Assembly (NCBI GenBank): GCA_020847515.1
Contig: JADLBW010000142.1
Location: 1 to 64,000, forward strand
Direction of reading: 5' to 3'
Length of the DNA stretch: 64,000 bases
Source of the DNA: Pirellulales bacterium
GTDB taxonomy: Bacteria; Planctomycetota; Planctomycetia; Pirellulales; Lacipirellulaceae
How positions within the stretch are numbered: the first letter of the stretch is position 1; the number at the start of each line of letters is the position of its first letter. Shown piece after piece: positions 42,501 to 49,636 of this stretch. The translations under genes were made by a program, and so were the position numbers. The notes beneath the pieces were generated by a model. The model did not search any database. It was not told where the DNA came from and saw only the letters and a program-made list of their open reading frames with translations.

Positions 42501-44143
42501 TGCAGACCCTCTGCGACGTCGGCCTCGACTACGTCGCCCTCGGCCAAAGCGCCGCCACCCTCTCGGGGGGCGAAGCCCAGCGCGTGAAACTTGCCGCCGA
42601 ACTCGCCCGTCCCGACACCGGCCGCACGCTCTATGTCCTCGACGAACCGACGACCGGCCTCCACTTCGACGATATCGCCAAGCTGCTCGACGTGCTCCAT
42701 CGCCTGGTCGATCTGGGCAACACGGTGCTGGTGATCGAGCATAACCTCGACGTCATCAAGCAATGCGACTGGATCATCGACATCGGCCCGGAGGCAGGAG
42801 CCGGGGGAGGGAACGTCGTCGCCCAAGGGACGCCGGAACAGATCGTGGAGCGGATATCTGATTTAGGATTTATCACTTCTGATATGAAAGGCAAGAAAGC
42901 ATCGCGGACACGCGCTGCCTCGCGCAAATCAGAAGTCACAAATCATAAACCTGAAATCCCAGTCCCCTCCCACACCGCTCTCGCCCTCGCCCCCGTCCTC
43001 GCCGCCGGCCCGCACCTCCAGCGCAAGCCCTACGACTTCACCGCCGCCGAGGCGGCCCGACAGGACGACCTCGACATCGCCGACCTCGGCCGCGAAGTGA
43101 AGATGCCGTGGGAAGTAAACGGTCGCCGCTGGCACGTCGAAACCCGCACGGCCCGCAACGGCCAGCCATGCCGCTGGGACGGCCGCATCCTGGCCGAAGT
43201 CGAGCGGCGGATTCAGCAACTGGGCGAGTTCAGCCCCACCGACTGGTCCAGCCGCAGCGTCGTCGAGATTTGCGCCGCTAAGAAAAGCGACGGTTGGTTC
43301 TTCCATGCCATCACGGCGGAGCCCTGGGTCGTCAAGCTGAAGTTCCGCACCGCCAAACGCACTTTCAACGGCGAGGCGCTCGCCGACGAGCTGGCCCTGA
43401 AGCCGCTCAACGACCTGCCCGAGATCGAAGCCTACGGCGCCGGTCCGCGCGTCAAGTGCAAGAACCTCCGCGGCCCGTTCCAGGAAGTGCAAATATTCGC
43501 TCACAGTTGGGAGGAGATCGATACGCCTCCCTTCTGGTCGTTCCTCGAAAAAGCGGTGCAGGGTTTTGGCCGCTTCACCCAGCGCATCGGCCAGAACCCC
43601 GAAGACGTCATGCCCTGGAAGGTGCTCGGCCGCAAGTGGCACCTCTCGCGCAAGGGCTTCCCGCCCGGCAAAAAAATCCTCTGGCCGCAGGAAACGCTCG
43701 AGGATCTGTTGGAATTGCTCGAATCAACCGCCAGCGGCGCTGCCGCAAGAGCGGAAAGCGGAAAGCGGAAAGCGGATTCTCTAATCGCCATTCCGCAATC
43801 CGCCGCCCCCAATCCGCATTCTTCCGCCGCTCAGTTCCTCTGGAACAACCAGCAGCTAATCCACCTGATGGTCCCGGGGCAGCGCACTCCCTGGGCCACG
43901 GTCCAGTCGAAGCGGATCATCGGCGTCGACCTCACCCTCAACGGCCCCAGCGGCGCCTTCGCCACCGGCCGCATCGCGGAGATCGGGGTCAAGCGGCTCA
44001 TCGCCCCCGGCGGCGACGGCCAGGACCAGATCAAGCTCCGCTTCGTCGACCCCGAAGACCTCCACCGCGGCGGCCTGGCCCAGTTCCTGGCCGAACACCT
44101 CGCAGCGGTCGGCGCCGCATCGCCCCAAACGGCAGCCGGCTAG
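36542..44143 (+). CDS. uvrA: Tandem (double) excinuclease ABC subunit UvrA, 2533 aa, with unique C-terminal extension
   Basis: Walker A SGSGKSS/SGSGKTS motifs in both halves and four ABC signatures (LSGGESQRIRLA, LSGGEAQRIKLA, LSGGESQRIRLA, LSGGEAQRVKLA); CxxC zinc modules; two complete UvrA repeats in one ORF. Confidence 0.93.
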   Translation: MPAADIIIKGAREHNLRSVDVTLPRNQLICLTGVSGSGKSSLAFDTLFAEGQRRYVESLSTFARQFLGQMPKPDVDHISGLSPSISISQKSSGNNPRSTVGTITEIYDFLRVLYARVGQGHCPQCGQAITAQSREQIIARIEALPAKTRFMILAPLARGQKGEFRDLFDDLLKQGFVRARVDGRVVQLTDDLSLDRQMRHDIEVVIDRLTAGPSIRTRLAEAVELGLKLGGGNLIVAPEDSTASRTTADEPLRDSRGSEGPDHDEGPSSPEAPPSKRGRKAGRGAGIPGHPGDITLSADYACNACGLSFAPPTPQLFSFNSPQGMCAACDGLGEMFSFDPAKLVPDPSKSFVDGAIELIGPLKDLGRWKRHIYEGVAETMDRKLELGDDFLLRTPWAELNDEQRRVWLWGTGDEHITFTWKNGRSVQKYGGRFDGVISELLERYRSAKAKSLIAKLEQYMNVIGCPGCRGERLNPQARAVKVTTASTARAVQSSPSLTLPEACRLPISDAAEFFSDLILDDTQRKIAAEALKEIRGRLGFLANVGLDYLSLDRTAPTLSGGESQRIRLAGQVGCGLVGVLYILDEPSIGLHPRDNDRLLATLERLRDLGNTVVVVEHDEDTMRAADHIIDFGPGPGVRGGHVVAAGDAKAIERAKQSVTGAYLSGKRQIAVPQRRRMLDVGSEIADVREKQADASETSAISQPTSNIPALRVIGARHNNLKNIDVEIPLGKFVCVTGVSGSGKSSLVNDIIAEALNIALMGGKGIPGEHDSLEGLEHLDKLIAIDQTPIGRTPRSNPATYIKVFDEIRDLYAQLPESKRRGYKPGRFSFNVVGGRCEACSGNGSNKLEMDFLADVWITCPVCQGHRFSHETLQVLFKGKSIAEVLEMDVQQALDHFENVPAIHDKLATLHAVGLDYMKLGQPSPTLSGGEAQRIKLARELVKKSTGRTLYLLDEPTTGLHFADIELLLKVLHDFVDAGNTVLVVEHNLDVIKTADWIIDIGPEGGKAGGQIVAAGTPEQIVEKIYDSGFRISDLKNGKQSAPTPTPKSAIINHKSEISAPSHTAVSLAPYLNGGSRDSAKRSSTKRPAARSATSAHITVRGARQHNLRNIDVDIPRDQLTVCCGPSGSGKTSLAMDTIYAEGQRRYVESLSSYARQFVGQLQKPIVEHIEGLSPAIAIEQRTAGHTPRSTVGTVTEIYDYFRILLSRLGQMHCPECDVPVGTQSPDEIIDAVLAEPEGTKAYLMAPLQLAQGEQYEDLWAKLRGEGYVRARIDGQTCALDAMPTVDRRRKHDVEIIVDRITIRKDGRARLADSVESALALGRGVLHLAIVDEGQPESRWPVKIHSQHLVCSQCGRSFEPLSPHHFSFNSSLGWCRACEGLGTEVGANPAALFRNMQMTLAEGAVLVWPGIEQPLFAAMLQALGDRFGLPTDVPFSQLAPRHRRLVLYGAGEEWIEVGARREARGASDESMQQTRASQLAPRASQLAPRASFQVAPRGRDSFATGESPAKTRTPVAKEPRPLFRFQYKGLYPALEEASRLSPRLRGRLEHLVDEIECSQCGGSRLRDDSAAVRFQGRTIDQYCRLPLGELLAVVDQWKLPAPLKKIAGELIREIRNRLTFLVEVGLEYLTLGRSAPTLSGGESQRIRLASQVRSGLCGVLYVLDEPTIGLHPRDNARLVAALHKLRDLGNTLLVVEHDRDVIAGADELLDFGPAAGRLGGEIVARGAPEAVARRRGSVTGPYLSGKKAIPVPTNRRVAGCGFASKAEGGKRKAGKKSAESALRSPLSAFQALRILGARHNNLKNISVAIPLGTLAAVTGVSGSGKSSLVEDVLYNQLARQLHRAKTVPGAHDSITGVELIDKIIRVDQRPLGNTPSSNPATYTGVFDLVRELFAQLPDSKVRGYTPRRFSFNVPGGRCEQCEGAGQLCIEMHFLPDVWVDCDSCDGHRYNRETLEVKYRGKSIAEVLEMSCGEARDLFENIPKIRKILQTLCDVGLDYVALGQSAATLSGGEAQRVKLAAELARPDTGRTLYVLDEPTTGLHFDDIAKLLDVLHRLVDLGNTVLVIEHNLDVIKQCDWIIDIGPEAGAGGGNVVAQGTPEQIVERISDLGFITSDMKGKKASRTRAASRKSEVTNHKPEIPVPSHTALALAPVLAAGPHLQRKPYDFTAAEAARQDDLDIADLGREVKMPWEVNGRRWHVETRTARNGQPCRWDGRILAEVERRIQQLGEFSPTDWSSRSVVEICAAKKSDGWFFHAITAEPWVVKLKFRTAKRTFNGEALADELALKPLNDLPEIEAYGAGPRVKCKNLRGPFQEVQIFAHSWEEIDTPPFWSFLEKAVQGFGRFTQRIGQNPEDVMPWKVLGRKWHLSRKGFPPGKKILWPQETLEDLLELLESTASGAAARAESGKRKADSLIAIPQSAAPNPHSSAAQFLWNNQQLIHLMVPGQRTPWATVQSKRIIGVDLTLNGPSGAFATGRIAEIGVKRLIAPGGDGQDQIKLRFVDPEDLHRGGLAQFLAEHLAAVGAASPQTAAG
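37295..37318. repeat. 24-nt near-palindrome inside uvrA (U0)
   Basis: CTCCGAGACTCGCGAGGCTCGGAG pairs at 11 of 12 positions. Confidence 0.7.
38568..38663. repeat. In-frame hairpin element U1 inside uvrA (NBD1-NBD2 linker, first half)
   Basis: Left arm 38568-38601 GGATGTTGGATGTAGGATCTGAGATTGCAGATGT; right arm 38630-38663 is its reverse complement at 31/34 positions; 7-bp units GGATGTT GGATGTA GGATCTG AGATTGC. Confidence 0.93.
39610..39715. repeat. In-frame heptad inverted-repeat element U2 inside uvrA (end of first half)
   Basis: GATTTAT GATTCAG GATTCAG GATTTCT GATTTGA on one arm; reverse complement of other arm reads GATTTAT GATTTAT GATTGCT GATTTAG. Confidence 0.88.
40910..41016. repeat. In-frame heptad inverted-repeat element U3 inside uvrA (second half)
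   Basis: GGCGCGA GGCGCGA GGCGCGA on left; right arm repeats CGCGCCT/CGCAACT heptads, reverse complement GCGCGAG GCGCGAG TTGCGAG. Confidence 0.9.
41030..41100. repeat. In-frame palindromic element U4 inside uvrA (family P2)
   Basis: 41030-41054 GGTCGGGACTCTTTTGCGACTGGAG and 41076-41100 are reverse complements at 24/25 positions; second family copy at 55298-55368. Confidence 0.93.
41831..41905. repeat. In-frame heptad inverted-repeat element U5 inside uvrA (NBD1-NBD2 linker, second half)
   Basis: AAAGC GGAAGGC GGAAAGC GGAAAGC left; right arm reverse complement GAAAAGC GGAGAGC GGAGAGC GGAGAGC. Confidence 0.9.
42852..42959. repeat. In-frame heptad inverted-repeat element U6 inside uvrA (end of second half)
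   Basis: Left 42852-42886 GGATATCTGATTTAGGATTTATCACTTCTGATATG vs reverse complement of 42925-42959: 28/35 identical. Confidence 0.88.
43750..43834. repeat. In-frame heptad inverted-repeat element U7 inside uvrA C-terminal extension
   Basis: GCGGAAA GCGGAAA GCGGAAA GCGGATT left; right arm ATTCCGCAATCCGCC...AATCCGC...TTCCGC opposite orientation. Confidence 0.82.
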
Positions 44144-44726
44144 CTGGCGTGCCCCGTCGGGCTCGACGAAAGGCCGCATCACCTCCCGCGTCGCACGCTA
44201 CGGCTCGGCGCCGCGCGCGTCAACGACCATGGCCGTCCTCTACGGGACGCCGCCACTTCGAACCTGCGAAACGACGACGATCACGATCAGTCGTCCTCCA
44301 CTGGCGGTTGTCCTCCATCGCCAGCGCTACCCGCCGGCCCGTAGGAAGCAAAATATAACAGCCAAAGGGTTAATATAGTCATTTCGCGCCGCGAGACTGA
44401 CTTCCCGCGCGCGGAGCGAGCGGTCTACCCTTTCTCAGGCACACCGCCCCCTACCGATCGATGGGCCGCGGGAAATCCTTGACCCAGCGCTGCAGCACGG
44501 GCCAAGGGTTTCCGCGACGGCGGGCGGTCAGGCGCTGCGGCACGCCGCTGAAAGATAGGGGGCCGGTCAGCGATAATCCCCCATCACCCGCCCGTCAACG
44601 CGCTGTTGCAGGTTGAGGGCCCCCGCTAGCTTCCTGCCCCTGCGAACCTCCGCCGTGGCACGGCCGTCTCCCCCGGAGTAAGATTCACCCTTCGCGCCCC
44701 GCCCGAGCCGCCCGCCTTCCCGCCCT

Positions 44727-45968
44727 ATGTCCGAACTCGCCCCGTCCACTCCCGCCGCCCTCGAAACGCCAGCCCACAGCCAACAAGCCGCTGACGAAAC
44801 CGCACTGAAGATCCTCGGGGCGATCAGCTTCGCCCACATGCTCAACGACGTCATTCAGTCGCTCATACCGGCGATCTATCCGCTGCTGCAGGAAGTCCAC
44901 TCGCTCAGCTATCGGCAGATCGGCCTGATCACCTTCTCGTTCCAGTGCACCGCCTCCCTACTGCAACCGGTCGTCGGCATCTACACCGACCGGCGCCCAA
45001 AGCCCTACTCGCTCGCCATCGGCATGGCCTGTACGCTCGTCGGGCTCGTGCTGCTGTCGCAGGCGCATAACCTTTGGTTCATCATGGCGGCTGCGGCGCT
45101 CGTAGGCACCGGCTCGAGCGTCTTCCACCCCGAAGCCTCGCGCATGGCCCATATGGCCGCCGGCGGACGGCATGGGTTCGCCCAGTCGCTGTTTCAAGTC
45201 GGCGGCAACTTTGGCACTTCGCTAGGGCCGCTGCTCGCCGCTTGGATTGTATTCCCCAACGGCCAGGGCTCGATCGGCTACTTCGCCGTGCTGGCGATGG
45301 TCGCCATCGCCGTCTTGATGCGCGTCGGCGCCTGGTACCACGGCCGCCTGCGCGAGCGACTCGTCCAGTCCGGCGGCCGCAAGCCGCGCTACGCCCCGCT
45401 GCCGACCAAGCGCGTCGTGGGCGCCATCGCCGTGCTGGTGGCCCTGGTGATCTCGAAGTACATCTACCTGGTGAGCTTCACCAGCTATTACGCCCTGTAT
45501 CTCATCGATAAGTTCCACGTCACCAAGGCCCAATCGCAGGTTTACGCCTTCGTATTCCTGTTCGCGGTCGCGGCCGGCACCTTCGCCGGCGGGCCGCTGG
45601 GCGACCGGTTTGGCCGCAAATGGGTCATCTGGTTCTCAATCCTGGGCGTCGCCCCCTTCTCGATCGCGCTGCCGCATGTCGGCCTCTCGGCCACGGTGAT
45701 CCTCACCGTCTTCATCGGCATGATCCTCGCCTCAGCCTTCTCGGCGATCCTGGTATTCGCCCAGGAACTCTTGCCCGGGCGCGTCGGCACGGTCGCCGGG
45801 CTATTCTTTGGCTTCGCATTCGGCGTCAGCGGCATCGCGGCCGCCGCCCTGGGCGCCTGGGCCGACCGCACCAGCCTCCAGCACGTCTTCGCGATGTGCG
45901 CCTACCTGCCGCTCGCAGGCATCCTCGCCGGGCTGCTGCCCCGGGTGGAAAAGAACCCGCTCAATTGA
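44727..45968 (+). CDS. MFS transporter, fosmidomycin-resistance (Fsr)-like
   Basis: AHMLNDVIQSLIPAIYPLLQEVHSLSYRQIGLITFSFQCTASLLQPVVGIYTDRRP, STFHPEASR-like GTGSSVFHPEASRMAH motif. Confidence 0.85.
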   Translation: MSELAPSTPAALETPAHSQQAADETALKILGAISFAHMLNDVIQSLIPAIYPLLQEVHSLSYRQIGLITFSFQCTASLLQPVVGIYTDRRPKPYSLAIGMACTLVGLVLLSQAHNLWFIMAAAALVGTGSSVFHPEASRMAHMAAGGRHGFAQSLFQVGGNFGTSLGPLLAAWIVFPNGQGSIGYFAVLAMVAIAVLMRVGAWYHGRLRERLVQSGGRKPRYAPLPTKRVVGAIAVLVALVISKYIYLVSFTSYYALYLIDKFHVTKAQSQVYAFVFLFAVAAGTFAGGPLGDRFGRKWVIWFSILGVAPFSIALPHVGLSATVILTVFIGMILASAFSAILVFAQELLPGRVGTVAGLFFGFAFGVSGIAAAALGAWADRTSLQHVFAMCAYLPLAGILAGLLPRVEKNPLN

Positions 45969-45971
45969 GTA

Positions 45972-46096
45972 CTGCGCAACTAATGAAACCTCGCTGGCTG
46001 TCGGCTAGCGGCCGACGGCCCGAGGGAAAAGCCCTAATTCTAGCCGACAGCCGACAGCCAATAGCCAAATTCACAACAGGTTCATTAGCGGCGCAG
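45972..46096 (-). repeat. Dispersed palindromic element family P1, copy D (opposite orientation)
   Basis: CTGCGCAACTAATGAAACC...GGCTGTCGGCTAGCGGCCGACGG...AGCCGACAGCCGACAGCCAATAGCCAAATTCACAACAGGTTCATTAGCGGCGCAG; begins 4 nt after the Fsr stop. Confidence 0.9.
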
Positions 46097-46110
46097 AAAT
46101 CAATAAGCCC

Positions 46111-47262
46111 ATGAAGCGAGTCGAACCGAGAGCAACGCGCCTGCTGCGTCTTACGCGGTTGTTCGTGCTGGCAGCCTGTCTGGCCTGCGCCCCGCGGCGC
46201 GCCCTGGCCGCGGAGCCCGGCAGCGTCTTCATCGGCTATGTCTACCAGTCGCCCCCCACGGTGCGCTGGAAGATGTATACGCATGTCTGCCATGCCTTCG
46301 TCACGGCCGACGAACAAGGGCGCCTCAAGTCTAACCGCCATGTGCCCAGCCGCGAGCTGACGACCTCGGCGCACGCCGCCGGGGCGCGGGCGCTGCTCTC
46401 CTTAGGCGGCTGGGGATGGGATCAACAATTCGCGCGAATGACCGCGTCCCCTCCCGCCGAGGGCCGCTATGTCGAAGCAGTCATGCGCCTGGTCGACCAA
46501 TTCGACTACGACGGCGTCGACCTGGACTGGGAATACCCGGACACGCCTGAAGAAGTCGCTGGATTTCAACGTCTGGCACGGACCTTTCGAACGCAGCTCG
46601 ACGACCTGGGCCGGCGCAAGGGCCGACCCATGCGGTTAACGATGGCAGCCTCGGCCAGTCCCCAAACGCTGCGCTGGCTCGAGCGCGACTTCCTGCTGGA
46701 GACGATGGATTGGATCCACGTCATGACGTACGACTACGCCGGCAGCTTCAGCGCGTTCGCCGGCCACCATGCGCCGCTCTACGCTTCGTCGCAGGCGCCG
46801 GAGGGAAGTCGCCAGAGCGTCGAATCGACGATGACGCATCTGGCGACAGAGCGGCGGATCCCTGCCGATCGCCTGGTTGTCGGCATTCCGCTGTATGGAC
46901 GTCGCTTTTCCGTCGCGGCGCCCTACGCCTCGACGGCCGGCGCCCCGCCGCCATCGTCCGACAGCCACAGTTACGCAGAGCTTCACCAACTCCAATCCAG
47001 CGACCAGTGGCGGCGGCAATGGGATCCCCAGACCAAGACCCCCTGGCTGATCGCGGCGGACGACTCCAGCGTGATCTGCTACGACGACGCCGAATCAGTC
47101 CGCCTCAAGACCGCCTGGGCAATGGAGCAGCATTTTCGCGGCGTCTTCTTCTGGCAAGTGGCCGGCGACCGGCTGCCCGACGGCTCCAATCCCCTGCAAG
47201 ACGCCAGCCGGCGGGTTTGGCAAAGCGCGCAGGCTAGAGACGACCGCCTGCGGCAACCGTAG
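46111..47262 (+). CDS. Glycoside hydrolase family 18 (chitinase-like), secreted
   Basis: YDGVDLDWEYPDTPEE catalytic DxxDxDxE; LLSLGGWGWDQQF (SxGG); HVMTYDYAGSF; signal peptide. Confidence 0.9.
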   Translation: MKRVEPRATRLLRLTRLFVLAACLACAPRRALAAEPGSVFIGYVYQSPPTVRWKMYTHVCHAFVTADEQGRLKSNRHVPSRELTTSAHAAGARALLSLGGWGWDQQFARMTASPPAEGRYVEAVMRLVDQFDYDGVDLDWEYPDTPEEVAGFQRLARTFRTQLDDLGRRKGRPMRLTMAASASPQTLRWLERDFLLETMDWIHVMTYDYAGSFSAFAGHHAPLYASSQAPEGSRQSVESTMTHLATERRIPADRLVVGIPLYGRRFSVAAPYASTAGAPPPSSDSHSYAELHQLQSSDQWRRQWDPQTKTPWLIAADDSSVICYDDAESVRLKTAWAMEQHFRGVFFWQVAGDRLPDGSNPLQDASRRVWQSAQARDDRLRQP

Positions 47263-47551
47263 CGACGCCGCCCCGATCAGGCTTTCACCTTCGGGAAGGC
47301 GATTACCAGGGGGTCTCTGACGCCCGATTTCGCGCAATGGCTGAAGCCGCTCCGCGCTCACAACCGTCACCGACGATTGAGACGCCTCCAGACTTCCTGC
47401 GTCTGAAATGCGTACGGCCTCGGCTGGTAGCCGCCTGACCATGCCCGCTGCCGGGCGCAAGCTAATGGCGCGCCGCCGTAGCGAACGCGCCATATAGCGC
47501 ATGCCTCGATGCAAACAGCAGATCACTGCTGCGCGTCGTTTCCTCAGCCGG

Positions 47552-48256
47552 TCAACCGCGCCGCCTGCGGGCCAGTCCCAACAGCGCGCATGCGGCGGCG
47601 AGCATGCCGGCGGTCGCGGGCTCCGGAATGACCGTGCGGATGTTGTCGATGTACACCGTCAGCGGCGCGTCGTTCGACTTGTTGAAAAACAGTTGGAAGC
47701 CAGTCGGAATCAAATCCGTCGGACCGCTCCCCACTCCTCCGAAGACGTCGTTGAATGACTGGCCGGTGGCGAATGTCAACGGATGAGTCGTCGAGTCCAG
47801 GTCGATGCGGACGTCGTTGTACGTGCCCGCCGCCTTGCCGCCGATGTGCTCGAAGTCGGCGAACTGCGCCTGCAGTCCGAATTGCTGCCCGCCGGGATAA
47901 TCAGGCTGCGACGCCGCGAACACCGTGACTCCGACCAAGGCAAAACTACCGGTGAACTCCGAAGGAATGGTCATGTCGAACAGAATGGCGTTGACGCCCG
48001 GCGGGTCGCCGATGGCTGCGGCGACGTTGGCTGTCAATGCCCCCACGAACGTCGCGCCTCCCACGACCGAGACCTTCATCGAGTAGGCCCCCTCGGTCGC
48101 GCCGACGACGTCCCAATCCACGGTGGCGCCGCCCCCGTTGGGTGCAAAGCCTTCCAAGCCCGATTCAAACGAGTAGACCGCTTGCGCCCTCGCCGAACCA
48201 GCCGCACAGAGCGCCGCCGCGGCGACCGCAATTCCAACCAGGTGCTTTCTCATCAT
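47552..48256 (-). CDS. PEP-CTERM sorting-domain protein
   Basis: C-terminal VIPEPATAGMLAAACALLGLARRRRG; signal peptide MMRKHLVGIAVAAAALCAAGSARA; paralogous to next gene. Confidence 0.85.
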   Translation of the reverse strand: MMRKHLVGIAVAAAALCAAGSARAQAVYSFESGLEGFAPNGGGATVDWDVVGATEGAYSMKVSVVGGATFVGALTANVAAAIGDPPGVNAILFDMTIPSEFTGSFALVGVTVFAASQPDYPGGQQFGLQAQFADFEHIGGKAAGTYNDVRIDLDSTTHPLTFATGQSFNDVFGGVGSGPTDLIPTGFQLFFNKSNDAPLTVYIDNIRTVIPEPATAGMLAAACALLGLARRRRG

Positions 48257-48348
48257 TAGTACTCCTCCCAAGTTGATGCAGAACCTGAAACAGAACTAAC
48301 GATACGCGCCTACTTGACTCTGCTTCGTTCGATTGCACTTGCGCTCAT

Positions 48349-49287
48349 CTAGCAAAGCTTGAAGGACCTCCTCCTGGCTCGCAGCAATCCCGCAGCCGCG
48401 GCGATGGCCAGCCACCCCGCCGCAGGCTCGGGCACGGCATGCACCGCCGCGACCGGACCGAACTGCCGCTGCCAAACGAGCATATCGTCGCCGTCGGAGT
48501 CGAGGTCGCCGTCCGCGTCTCCCTTGGCGTCGACGCCGAAGGCGGCGCCCCAGATCGATAGGTCGCCGGCATCGACTTGTTGATCGTCATTGAAGTCGGC
48601 GTCGAGGGCCGGCGGATTCAGCCCCACGCGAATGTTGTCGATGTAGCCCGTCCAGGGCGCCGTGCTCGACTTGTTGATGTAGATCTGAAAACCCGTCGGA
48701 ATAATGTCCAGCGGCCCGCTGCCCGCCGTGCCGAAGACGTCGTTGAACGATTGGCCCGTCGCAAACGTGAGCGGGTGGGTCGTCGACGTCAGATCCATGC
48801 GGACCTCGTGCGTGCCGGCCGGCAGATCGCCCAAGGGAAATTGATTGTCGAAGAACTGCGCCTGCAGTCCGAACTGCTGCCCGTTGGGGTCGTCCGGTTG
48901 GCTGGCGCCGAACACGGTAATGCCCGCGTCGATGAAGCCTTCCGCCGGAAAGGGCTCGGTAATCGTCAGGTCGAAGATCACGAAGTCGAGGCCCGGAGGA
49001 TCGCCGATCTCCGGCGGCAACTCCGCCGTCAGCGTGCCGACGAACGTCGCCCCCTGCACAATCGACATCTTCATCGAGTGCTCGCCTTCGGTGGCGCCGA
49101 TCGTGTCCCAGGCGATCGACACGCCGCCGCCGTTCGGCCCGAACCCCTGCAAGCCGGGCTCGAACGTATAAACGGTCGTCCCCTGTCCGTACGCGGCGCT
49201 GAACAGCGCCGCCGTCGCAAGCGCGGCCTGCAAAGGCGCGAATCGCGCTGGCCGGCAGTTGCGGCTTGACCAAGCATGAGTGCTCAT
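48349..49287 (-). CDS. PEP-CTERM protein with dockerin-type repeats
   Basis: DADFNDDQQVDAGDLSIWGAAFGVDAKGDADGDLDSDGDDMLVWQRQFG dockerin-like; AVPEPAAGWLAIAAAAGLLRARRR; ATG at 49287. Confidence 0.82.
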   Translation of the reverse strand: MSTHAWSSRNCRPARFAPLQAALATAALFSAAYGQGTTVYTFEPGLQGFGPNGGGVSIAWDTIGATEGEHSMKMSIVQGATFVGTLTAELPPEIGDPPGLDFVIFDLTITEPFPAEGFIDAGITVFGASQPDDPNGQQFGLQAQFFDNQFPLGDLPAGTHEVRMDLTSTTHPLTFATGQSFNDVFGTAGSGPLDIIPTGFQIYINKSSTAPWTGYIDNIRVGLNPPALDADFNDDQQVDAGDLSIWGAAFGVDAKGDADGDLDSDGDDMLVWQRQFGPVAAVHAVPEPAAGWLAIAAAAGLLRARRRSFKLC

Positions 49288-49636
49288 GGCATCGCCTCGC
49301 GATAATTTGATAAGACAGATTTTCGCGCGAGCTCGGCATGCCTGCCGTCGCGCAGGCAATATACAACGCCGCCGCAAAAAATTCACTAACGGCAGCGCTT
49401 TTTCCGTCTAAAGAATCTGACCAAGCATCGTCGTCCCCATCGTCCGAAACAGTTTCCGGCTCTTGTAGTCGGGGGTCCCCAGCTATGGGTCCGTGCACCC
49501 CGACGGAGGCCTCGTTCGCTCGCGCTTGATTAATGCCACTGATTTGCGAGATACTGTCTGCTAGACGCGCCGTCGCTGCACGGCCGTCGCCAACAGTCTT
49601 GCGGCAGTAGGACCGGTGCAGGAGCTCAGCGCCGCC

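Noticed and set aside
41333-42826. 497-aa minus-strand ORF inside uvrA
   Set aside because: Antisense shadow of the UvrA ABC domain.
38568-43834. CRISPR array interpretation of the repeats in uvrA
   Set aside because: Units are 7 bp, inverted, different at each site and lack spacer/repeat organisation; no cas genes.
44144-44726. Possible RNA gene in the uvrA-fsr intergenic region
   Set aside because: No tRNA cloverleaf, rRNA or recognisable ncRNA motif could be seen; not supportable without folding/search tools.
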